Source: Bacteroidota bacterium
Lineage (GTDB): Bacteria > Bacteroidota > Ignavibacteria > SZUA-365
Length of the DNA stretch: 22,593 bases
NCBI GenBank assembly: GCA_018224345.1
Contig: JAGTUW010000001.1
Coordinates: 1 to 22,593 of the forward strand
Direction of reading: 5' to 3'
The notes beneath the pieces were generated by a model. It made no database searches and had not been told where the DNA came from. It saw only the letters and a list, made by a program, of their open reading frames with translations. Shown here one piece after another: positions 16,485 through 22,593 of the stretch (its first letter is position 1; the number at the start of each line of letters is the position of its first letter). The position numbers were made by a program, and so were the translations under genes.

Positions 16485-17627
16485 CTACATCGAGTATCCC
16501 GCTTTTTTGTATTTCCCTGCCAGATCCCGCGATCTTTTGAAGTCCGGCATGCGCAAGACCTTGTCGTACTGCCGAACCGCGTAGTTGCGTTGTTTCATCA
16601 GATCATGCACCTGCCCCATGCGCAGATTGGCCATGATCATGAATCCGGATGGTTCATCGTCGAGTGATCGCGAGAGGCGGTCACATTCGACCAGATGCTT
16701 CATCGCATCATTGAAGTTCCGTGTCAACATGGCATTATACCCCAGATAATACTCCGCCTCGCGTTGCATATTCGCACTGTACCCACGTTTCCCGGCAGCG
16801 ACACGCCCGGAGATATCGGCAAACACACGGGCGGCACGTTCCCAGTTCCCGAGTTTGATATATGTGCGGCCCAGGTAGCGGTGAAATACCGGGTTTTCAG
16901 GGAAGGTCTCCTGCAGCTTGCGTGCGTAAGTCAGGGCGGAAGAAGGTTTGTTTTCCATACTGTAATAGACCTGCAGGAGAAAATACATGGCCTCGTAATT
17001 GGCATAGCGTCCATTCTCCGCAGCATGTTTCAATGCCTTGATCCCGAGTTCCTTGTCCCCCGTCGGCAGAAACAGCATCAACGGCTTGAGCACCGGATAG
17101 CGGTCAGGCAGAACGGCGGCATAGTAGTCATAGATCCCAGTACCGAATGCCAGATCCGCATTGCGCGGCGCAATCTCCGCTGCATCCATCACTACAGGCA
17201 ACGCGTCCCGCCCTGTCGTCGCCGCCTTCACCCAACTCTTGCGGCTGGCCAGCAGACGTCCCTTGAACCCGATGGCGCCACCCTTGAAAAACAAGCCGGC
17301 CATGTCGTTGGAATTCCGCTTCAACCGTTTGTCACAAAGATCAATAACATTGTCGAGCATGGAAACGAAGCGCTTGTCGCGGGACTCATCATCAAGATCA
17401 ATAAGAATGCGCCACCATTCCACCATGGCGAGAAAGAACTCTCCGGTCGGATGCTCGGGGTACGCCCGTGCGACCTCGCGAAAGGACTCATCGGCGGATT
17501 CGAATTTCATGTTGTACGTGTCATGAATCCCTTTCCTGATCAGTGTCTCGATGTTGGCATCTTCTATCCACTGACCGGATGCAACCGGGGCGAGAAGCAA
17601 AAGCAGGAGCATATATACGATTTTCAT
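16485..17627 (-). CDS. Exported TPR protein, last gene of the envelope operon
   Basis: The 380-residue protein has a signal peptide, MKIVYMLLLLLLAPVASG, with cleavage before or after Gln19, so it is probably periplasmic. A first helical unit, YNMKFESADESFREVARAYPEHP (38-60), is TPR-like. The middle part holds DMAGLFFKGGAIGFKGRLLASRKSWVKAA and LAFGTGIYDYYAAVLPDRYPVLKPLMLFLP, a non-TPR segment recurring in conserved hypothetical TPR proteins of this phylum (recollection, not checked). The C-terminal TPR pairs include ALTYARKLQETFPENPVFHRYLG and AVRQYDKVLRMP. The start is set by GAGG about 7 nt upstream of ATG 17627; the longer frame to 17918 only shadows the preceding gene. It begins 13 nt after the CPBP stop, so it shares that transcript. 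It likely serves as a scaffold for partners in the envelope. Confidence 0.8.
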   Translation of the reverse strand: MKIVYMLLLLLLAPVASGQWIEDANIETLIRKGIHDTYNMKFESADESFREVARAYPEHPTGEFFLAMVEWWRILIDLDDESRDKRFVSMLDNVIDLCDKRLKRNSNDMAGLFFKGGAIGFKGRLLASRKSWVKAATTGRDALPVVMDAAEIAPRNADLAFGTGIYDYYAAVLPDRYPVLKPLMLFLPTGDKELGIKALKHAAENGRYANYEAMYFLLQVYYSMENKPSSALTYARKLQETFPENPVFHRYLGRTYIKLGNWERAARVFADISGRVAAGKRGYSANMQREAEYYLGYNAMLTRNFNDAMKHLVECDRLSRSLDDEPSGFMIMANLRMGQVHDLMKQRNYAVRQYDKVLRMPDFKRSRDLAGKYKKAGYSM

Positions 17628-17640
17628 TGGGATACCTCTT

Positions 17641-18549
17641 TCAAGTCTTTTTCGATACCGCATCCTCATCGTGCAAACGAGACGCACCGAGGCGCGGATG
17701 ATACAGAACGATGATACCAACGAGGAGTACCATGGTAACGAGCAATCCTCCTTCAGGACCGAAAGTCCCACCGGTGATCCATGCCGGTCCTTCGGATTGC
17801 GTGATGAACGTACTGCGATCGATGATACCGCTGACCGGAAAACCGAATACCGGACCCATGAAGAAATTCCATCCGATATGCAATCCCACGGGCAGCCACA
17901 AAGAGCCGCTGCGGACACGCGCTATTCCCAGCCAGATTCCGGCGAGAAATATGTTCAGAAAACCGATCCAGCCAATACCGGGATTCAGCGCATGGATAAG
18001 ACTGAATACCCCGGAAGTAAGCAGCAACGCCGTGAGGGTATTGATCTGCGCCCTCAGTACGAGAAATGGATAGCCGCGAACAAGTATTTCCTCGGCAAAA
18101 CCGACGAGTGTAAATGAAAGCAAGCCGAGGAATAACAGTGACAGGGTGTGCGCGAGTGTCACAGAACTTAAAAATATACGCGCATCCGCGAACAGAAGTT
18201 CCAGCAACAAGAGCAGCAACAGCATCAGCAACGTCAGTCCGATACCGTACAACAGCAATCTGCCAGCCCGTCTCTGCAGTTGCAATCCCATCATCTCCAA
18301 GACGGAACGACGGTCAATCAGCCGGACGCAGAATATTGTCGCGGCCACTGCAGCGATCAATACGGCCAGCGGATTTCCGAATCGCCACGGAAGCCAGGGA
18401 AACAACTGCGAAATACCGATATACGAAACGATCAGTGAGAAAAAGGCGACCGAACCGTAGATACTGACTTTCCAGATGACACGGAACTCCCCACCGGAAT
18501 ACCAGAAAGATGTCAACTCCTGTTGGTGACGACTTTGCGATTCTTCCAT
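17641..18549 (-). CDS. CPBP-family intramembrane metalloprotease (CAAX protease-like)
   Basis: This is a 302-residue multi-pass membrane protein with about eight hydrophobic segments. It has the three CPBP/Abi motifs: EEILVR (E153, E154, R158), FSLIH (F182, H186) and HIGWN (H224, N228). The Glu and His residues are the expected metal and catalytic set of Rce1-type glutamic intramembrane proteases. The substrate is unknown; members include type II CAAX proteases, bacteriocin-immunity proteins and regulators of envelope signalling. The ATG at 18549 is preceded by GGAAGG on the minus strand. The gene overlaps the end of the glycosyltransferase gene by 37 nt, so it is tightly coupled and probably works in the same envelope process. 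Leu-rich stretches (104-120) are unusually pure. Confidence 0.88.
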   Translation of the reverse strand: MEESQSRHQQELTSFWYSGGEFRVIWKVSIYGSVAFFSLIVSYIGISQLFPWLPWRFGNPLAVLIAAVAATIFCVRLIDRRSVLEMMGLQLQRRAGRLLLYGIGLTLLMLLLLLLLELLFADARIFLSSVTLAHTLSLLFLGLLSFTLVGFAEEILVRGYPFLVLRAQINTLTALLLTSGVFSLIHALNPGIGWIGFLNIFLAGIWLGIARVRSGSLWLPVGLHIGWNFFMGPVFGFPVSGIIDRSTFITQSEGPAWITGGTFGPEGGLLVTMVLLVGIIVLYHPRLGASRLHDEDAVSKKT

Positions 18550-19661
18550 GTATACCTTCCGAACAATCCGACGAGAGAAACCAGGACAAGGTAATATGCA
18601 TGCAGCACCTCCGCCAGCAAAACATCCGCAATCCGCAGTGGCTGACGGAACAGCGCTGCAGCAGCATACAGCACCGCTGTATCCGCGATCACTTTCAAAA
18701 CAAAAAACAGCAGCCCCGCGAGCATGGCGACCAGGGAGGTGATACTCATCAGCGGAGCAAACGCCACAAAAAGAAAATACAGAAACAACAGCACGAGAAA
18801 GGAAACGAAACGGCGGTCTTCACAGGAACGCGATTTCGACGCCCAACGGATGCGCTGCCTGAGAAACTCTCCAATCGTCGATGCGGGAGCGGTACGGACA
18901 ACTGCTTCCGGACGTGCGACAAAGTGCGCCTGTCCGCCATTCTCATATACGATGCGGTACAGAAGAAACTCATCGTCGCCGCTTTGAATACTTTCGTTCC
19001 CTTCATAGCCACCGACTGCGTGAAACTGCGTTTTTCGATAGGCGAAATTCGCACCGTTGCAGAGACGTGGAAAACCGATACCGAAGAATCCGGCACCCAC
19101 ACCGACCAGACCGAGAAATTCCAATGCCTGTAAACGCTGGAACAAGCTCCGCCGCCCTTGATAGACTACAGGTCCGGCGACGATGTCCGCACCCTGTAAA
19201 AACGGTTCGACCAACGCACGCAACCAGTCAGCGTCATGCATGCAGTCGGCGTCCGTACTGACAATCACTTCACCACGTGCCGCCTGCACCCCTGCCGTGA
19301 GCATGGTTTTCTTACCCTCTCCTTCACCTCTGATCAGCCGGAAGTGTTGCTGCGTCGCAATGGCCTCTTCCGCCAAGTCACGGGTCCGGTCTTCGGAGCC
19401 ATCATCGAGAATAAGTACGTCCAGGCGGTCGGCTGGATAACGCTGTTGCAGGAGAGACGCGATACTGGCCAGAATATTGGCTTCCTCATTCCGAACCGGA
19501 AGTAATACCGTCACGGAAGGCCATGCATCAGATACGGCATCGGGGAGTTCTTCCACGGGCTGTCCTGCCAGCCAGCGTATTCCGGATCGTAAACGGAACA
19601 GGAAGAGCATGTACACGGCTGTCAATGCGGCCAGGAAGGTAAAAAAAGAATAGGCAATCAC
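18513..19661 (-). CDS. Family 2 glycosyltransferase, membrane-bound processive type
   Basis: The 382-residue product has an N-terminal membrane helix (about 3-22) and a GT-A catalytic domain: VTVLLPVRNEEANI (50-63), LILDDGSEDRTRD (83-95), the DxD motif STDADC (D137, D139), the SGDDEF acceptor/base motif (D229-D230) and QRIRW (269-273), the Q/RxxRW signature of processive enzymes. Two or three C-terminal membrane helices follow, from about 283. It uses a nucleotide-sugar at the inner face of the membrane to extend or decorate a lipid or polymer. The start is GTG at 19661: GGAG lies 7 nt upstream, and the GTGA overlap with the upstream stop is typical of coupling. The frame extends to 19709 inside the previous gene. 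The sugar and acceptor cannot be told. Confidence 0.88.
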   Translation of the reverse strand: MIAYSFFTFLAALTAVYMLFLFRLRSGIRWLAGQPVEELPDAVSDAWPSVTVLLPVRNEEANILASIASLLQQRYPADRLDVLILDDGSEDRTRDLAEEAIATQQHFRLIRGEGEGKKTMLTAGVQAARGEVIVSTDADCMHDADWLRALVEPFLQGADIVAGPVVYQGRRSLFQRLQALEFLGLVGVGAGFFGIGFPRLCNGANFAYRKTQFHAVGGYEGNESIQSGDDEFLLYRIVYENGGQAHFVARPEAVVRTAPASTIGEFLRQRIRWASKSRSCEDRRFVSFLVLLFLYFLFVAFAPLMSITSLVAMLAGLLFFVLKVIADTAVLYAAAALFRQPLRIADVLLAEVLHAYYLVLVSLVGLFGRYTWKNRKVVTNRS

Positions 19662-20644
19662 CGCACATCTCCGGAAACACCGTCGGGGAGACCCTGTCGT
19701 GGACGCCACAGAAGCACGACGAGGCCGGCCAGGCTGGGCAGAAGAATATTGATGACAAAAAGCAACAGCGCAGCATTGAACGCTGCGGCGGCAAGTATGC
19801 CGGCATGTCCGAGCACATAGACGCTCGCGCCCTCCCTGATACCGAGCTCACCAAGAGTGATGGGGGGAATGATGGTTTTTATCAGAAATATTGTGCTGAT
19901 GCCAGCAAGAGCACTGAGAAGATCCACCGGTCCGAAGGCGCTGAGCAGAAGAAAAAACTGGAGAAGAAACGTCAGATAGAACAGAATGGAACACCACAGA
20001 AGACGATGTAATCGCGGCCCGCGAACATGCTGCAGGGCCGCACGGAAGGATGCGATACGACGCTGAAACCGTCCGGCACCATTGACGTGACGACGAAGGA
20101 CAGGCGAGCTACCGCTGCGCCGGCGCAACAACAGCAACACCGCAATGACAGCGAACACCGAGAACAATACAGTCAACAGCAGCGGATCAATGAACGGATG
20201 ACGCCAGCAGAACACCATCAAACCAACACATCCGACAACCACAGTCACTACCATGCCGGCAAACTTGTCAACGGCAGTCAGGCCTACCAATGTCCAACCG
20301 TCCACCGAACGCATCCCTGCCGCCCGCCCGCCGAATTCCCCGACACGTGCCGGTGTGACAATGCCGAAGGTAAAACCGAGCAACAGCGAGGCACGCAATT
20401 CGGGAACGGCAATCTGCGGGAAAGGGCCATGCACCAGCAACTGCCATTTCTTGTACTGCAGCAGCAGATTCAGTGGGAGAAGCCCCAGAGCCAGAAAGAG
20501 AAATGCCGGTTGTGCCTGCAGAAACAGTGCTGCGATGATATCGCGCTGCACGGTTGAAACAAGGAAGTACAGCAGTGCACCTGCAAGCAAAAACCTGCAC
20601 GCCCACCCGGCCCACCGACGCAATGACGGCCACTGCCCTTCCAT
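19658..20644 (-). CDS. UPF0104 / LPG-synthase transmembrane (flippase-like) protein
   Basis: The 328-residue polytopic membrane protein has about eight hydrophobic segments. It shows the hallmarks of the UPF0104/YbhN and MprF membrane-domain family: an early YKKWQLL segment, LLLGFTFGIVTPARVGEFGGRAAGM (the GxxxP-R-GE motif, near 88-112), and TIIPPITLGELGIREGASVYVLG (near 268-290). Family members include the flippase domain of MprF and AglD-type proteins, and are often encoded with glycosyltransferases. The ATG at 20644 overlaps the DUF4837 stop by one base (TGATG) and the stop overlaps the glycosyltransferase GTG, so the three are translationally coupled. Lipid or lipid-linked sugar flipping is a reasonable but unproven role. 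No catalytic synthase domain is attached. Confidence 0.85.
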   Translation of the reverse strand: MEGQWPSLRRWAGWACRFLLAGALLYFLVSTVQRDIIAALFLQAQPAFLFLALGLLPLNLLLQYKKWQLLVHGPFPQIAVPELRASLLLGFTFGIVTPARVGEFGGRAAGMRSVDGWTLVGLTAVDKFAGMVVTVVVGCVGLMVFCWRHPFIDPLLLTVLFSVFAVIAVLLLLRRRSGSSPVLRRHVNGAGRFQRRIASFRAALQHVRGPRLHRLLWCSILFYLTFLLQFFLLLSAFGPVDLLSALAGISTIFLIKTIIPPITLGELGIREGASVYVLGHAGILAAAAFNAALLLFVINILLPSLAGLVVLLWRPRQGLPDGVSGDVR

Positions 20645-21714
20645 CAGGAAGCGGACTTTCCGTCATTCGGATTCGTCAATCGCAGGGTTTTAATCATGAC
20701 GTCCATATCCTGAATCAGTTTTTTCTTCTCGTAGCGCGGCGCGAATATCGAACCTTCTATGAAATAAATTCTCTCCTGTTCGTCATCGTAGAACAGATAG
20801 CTGATGAACGGGCCGCCCATCGAATAATCATTCATGCGCCAAAGACCCCTCATCATAATGGCGAAACGGTCCTGGAAATTTACTTCGTCGAACTGCAAAT
20901 GGTGCACCGAATCGATCACGACCCAGGATGAATCGTCATAGGTGCGATAAAGCATTTCGGTCAGACGATTTCGTGTCTCATAGGCAAAATCATTGGTGAG
21001 CAATGAGGTGTTGGTCGTATCGAGCCAATGTACCATCAACCAGCGTTCGGTTTCGGTCGGGGCCTGTCGCCGCAACAGGACGGTGTTGATCTCGCTGCTG
21101 TCTTTTGCTACAAACCAGCTCTTGATAATGGTGAAGCCGAAACCGTAACGTTCCAGCAGGTCGTTCTCGATTTCTTCCTCACGCGGCAGCTTCCGCATGC
21201 GCGTCATCTCCCGTTCATCCCATGCCTGCTTGAAATAGTATTCGAGCCGGCCTGCATTTGATGCCATGAAGTCACGCAACTCCGGTAATGTTCTGCCTGT
21301 CAGATGCACGACGACCTGCCCTCTGTACCAGAGATTCTTTCTGACAAACACATGCTGTTCGCCCTGTTCAACCAATTCCTGTACTGTCGAATCCAGAGCA
21401 GAACGCATATACTCACCGAGACGGTGATCGGCGTCCAACGGAGAAAGAATCAGAATGTTTCGATCGCGCTTGTGTTCGAGCAGTGCGGAAAGATTATATC
21501 GTTGCCAGGTAAACCAGGTCTCGGGTTGTGGTGTGAAAAACGGTTTTCCGAACGCATTTTCGATTACATCATACAAGGCGTCATAGTCACTGCTGTCGGC
21601 AATGATTGTGATGACATCGCTCTCACCGATCGCTTCATCCTTTGTGGAGATGCCGCATCCGATAAGCCCCGTCAACAGCAGGACCGTGAGCACGACGGAA
21701 AAACGAGAAACCAT
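20644..21714 (-). CDS. DUF4837 family lipoprotein
   Basis: The 356-residue protein begins MVSRFSVVLTVLLLTGLIGCG; the lipobox L-I-G-C makes Cys20 the lipid anchor. The body matches the DUF4837 pattern seen in Bacteroidota as I recall it. Near the start VITIIADSSDYDALYDVIENAFGKPFFTPQPE suggests an alpha/beta fold. The C-terminus has RGLWRMNDYSMGGPFISYLFYDDEQERIYFIEGSIFAPRYEKKKLIQDMDVMIKTL, with the GPF-SY and IEG-IFAP blocks typical of the family. The function is unknown. It starts one nucleotide after the lipid-kinase stop and overlaps the flippase-like start. This fixed position within a membrane-lipid operon suggests a job in envelope lipid or glycolipid handling. Confidence 0.85.
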   Translation of the reverse strand: MVSRFSVVLTVLLLTGLIGCGISTKDEAIGESDVITIIADSSDYDALYDVIENAFGKPFFTPQPETWFTWQRYNLSALLEHKRDRNILILSPLDADHRLGEYMRSALDSTVQELVEQGEQHVFVRKNLWYRGQVVVHLTGRTLPELRDFMASNAGRLEYYFKQAWDEREMTRMRKLPREEEIENDLLERYGFGFTIIKSWFVAKDSSEINTVLLRRQAPTETERWLMVHWLDTTNTSLLTNDFAYETRNRLTEMLYRTYDDSSWVVIDSVHHLQFDEVNFQDRFAIMMRGLWRMNDYSMGGPFISYLFYDDEQERIYFIEGSIFAPRYEKKKLIQDMDVMIKTLRLTNPNDGKSAS

Positions 21715-21715
21715 G

Positions 21716-22393
21716 TCAGCTGTCCAATAGATGAATATTCATTTCCGGGAGAAATATGGCATAGAGAAGCCAGAGTGCTGCGCCGATGGACACCGGAATC
21801 GCAAAATTGTCGTCAATGATATCAAAAGAGAACACCTCGGCTAACGCACCGATGATAGCGGAGATGCAAGCGATCAGGTATTCCGCAGGTGCGTGCGCAA
21901 CCTTGGGCGTGAACAGGATGACGACGAATGCAGAGAGGACGAAGGCCGTGGACCCTTCCAGGGTTTTATCATTGAATTTCTTCGTACCGAAACGACGTCC
22001 CACAAGGGCCGCTGTCGTATCAGAAATGATCAATATTGCGAAGGCGGTAATCGTGATCAGTTTCGGAAACACCAGTACACAGAAGGTCGCAGAAATCAAC
22101 ACCCAACTCGCACCGTTCAGCGTCTTTTTCTGCAGGGTCTTCTCATGCGGCCGCAACATTCGACCAAATATGCGTTCATACAAAACAAATGAGGGGGCAT
22201 GATATGAACGCAGGACATCTGCAACGACAAAGAGCACTGTCAATGGGACGAGAATACTCAGCGCGAGTTCCTTCGATATGAAGTAATACAGAACCGGGAT
22301 GGAAAGTGACACCATGTGAATGCCTTTCCGTACCAGTTCGTACTGGAAGGAAACATACTGATTTCCCTGCTCTGCCGAATGTGCATCGCTCAT
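21716..22393 (-). CDS. Diacylglycerol/polyprenol kinase family protein (CTP-dependent, Dgk1/Sec59-like)
   Basis: The 225-residue integral membrane protein has about six to seven hydrophobic segments and the family motifs ELVRKGIHM (19-27), LNGASWVLISA (92-102), ISDTTAALVGRRFG (122-135) and KFNDKTLEGSTAF (138-150). These are the blocks shared by yeast diacylglycerol kinase Dgk1, dolichol kinase Sec59 and plant phytol kinase, which phosphorylate lipid alcohols with CTP. Annotation as a phosphatidate cytidylyltransferase is common but less precise. Its start overlaps the stop of the upstream partial gene (ATGA, 22390-22393), and the DUF4837 gene follows after one base. The lipid substrate, which could be undecaprenol, diacylglycerol or another alcohol, is not decidable from sequence. 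Confidence 0.85.
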   Translation of the reverse strand: MSDAHSAEQGNQYVSFQYELVRKGIHMVSLSIPVLYYFISKELALSILVPLTVLFVVADVLRSYHAPSFVLYERIFGRMLRPHEKTLQKKTLNGASWVLISATFCVLVFPKLITITAFAILIISDTTAALVGRRFGTKKFNDKTLEGSTAFVLSAFVVILFTPKVAHAPAEYLIACISAIIGALAEVFSFDIIDDNFAIPVSIGAALWLLYAIFLPEMNIHLLDS

Positions 22394-22593
22394 GTATCCT
22401 CACGCTTCTTCGTGGTGTCTCGATCCCCGGTGGATACCGACGACCCATCCGTGGCAGCCACATCGTCGGAAGAATCAGCCCGCGCCTCTCCAGTTACGTC
22501 CGAACCGGATGTCTCCGAACCGGATGTCTCCGAACCGGATGTCTCCGAACCGGATGTCTCCGAACCGGATGTCTCCGAACCGGATGTCTCCGA
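22390..22593 (-). CDS. Unidentified protein, C-terminal end only, with SETSG repeat tail
   Basis: Only the last 67 codons are inside the window. They read as at least six SETSG pentapeptides, one diverged copy SDVTG, then a hydrophilic tail EARADSSDDVAATD ... STGDRDTTKKREDT and a TGA that overlaps the next start (ATGA). The tail is acidic, rich in Ser, Thr and Gly, and surely disordered. The family of the protein cannot be told. Its place as the upstream member of the operon makes a membrane or envelope function likely. Confidence 0.75.
   Translation of the reverse strand, partial: SETSGSETSGSETSGSETSGSETSGSETSGSDVTGEARADSSDDVAATDGSSVSTGDRDTTKKREDT
22489..22593. repeat. 15-bp tandem repeat, coding for SETSG, running off the window
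   Basis: Six exact copies of CGAACCGGATGTCTC (22501-22590) plus three bases of a seventh lie at the window edge, with a diverged unit at 22489-22503. The period is a multiple of three, so copy-number change keeps the minus-strand frame. The identical copies point to recent expansion; the true number is unknown because the window ends inside the array. Confidence 0.95.

Noticed and set aside
17628..17918. N-terminal extension of the last operon TPR protein
   Set aside because: It overlaps the CPBP gene in another frame; the signal peptide and ribosome site fix the start at 17627.
22489..22593. CRISPR array at the right edge
   Set aside because: The units are contiguous 15-mers without spacers and encode a pentapeptide repeat in frame with a coupled downstream gene.

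Overview
The window looks like a chromosomal segment of a Bacteroidota/Chlorobi-type (FCB group) bacterium, probably an Ignavibacteria- or Kapabacteria-like lineage. The evidence is a type IX secretion (T9SS) C-terminal sorting domain, a DUF4837 lipoprotein, the epimerase-type threonine dehydrogenase common in Bacteroidota, and a TAnnTTTG-type -7 box upstream of kbl. Many starts nevertheless have clear GGAG/AAGGAG Shine-Dalgarno sites, which is less typical of Bacteroides proper. The taxonomic placement is inference. I see no tRNA, rRNA, CRISPR array, insertion sequence or prophage gene.

Left part (1-9.6 kb): the 3' end of a TPR lipoprotein gene, a convergent class I fructose-bisphosphate aldolase (fbaB-type), a TIGR01777 NAD(P)-binding epimerase, a methionine gamma-lyase-like gene followed closely by a PgeF/YfiH-type laccase-domain gene, then a tight cofactor/metabolic run: LipM-type octanoyltransferase, panB (ATGA overlap), a small cupin (zero spacing), a DUF971 protein and a class I glutamine amidotransferase-like (peptidase C26) protein. 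A convergent exported TPR protein ends this part.

Middle part (9.5-16.4 kb): ppdK (pyruvate, phosphate dikinase) with unusual lysine-rich tails at both ends and a strong hairpin terminator; an internally deleted CotH-type secreted protein in which the N-terminus joins directly to a T9SS sorting domain; a Blc-type lipocalin lipoprotein; and a kbl-tdh operon that converts threonine to glycine and acetyl-CoA. The operon has a perfect 14-bp hairpin between its two genes and a hairpin terminator after it. FbaB and PpdK together point to gluconeogenic/glycolytic carbon flow; the methionine lyase and kbl-tdh point to amino-acid catabolism.

Right part (16.5-22.6 kb): one compact minus-strand operon of at least seven genes with overlapping or nearly touching ends. 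In transcription order: an unidentified protein ending in SETSG pentapeptide repeats, a CTP-dependent polyprenol/diacylglycerol kinase-like membrane protein, a DUF4837 lipoprotein, an UPF0104/LPG-synthase-type flippase-like membrane protein, a processive-type family 2 glycosyltransferase (GTG start, 4-nt overlap), a CPBP intramembrane protease and an exported TPR protein. This set looks like an uncharacterised envelope-lipid or glycolipid module and is the best candidate in the window for an undescribed system.
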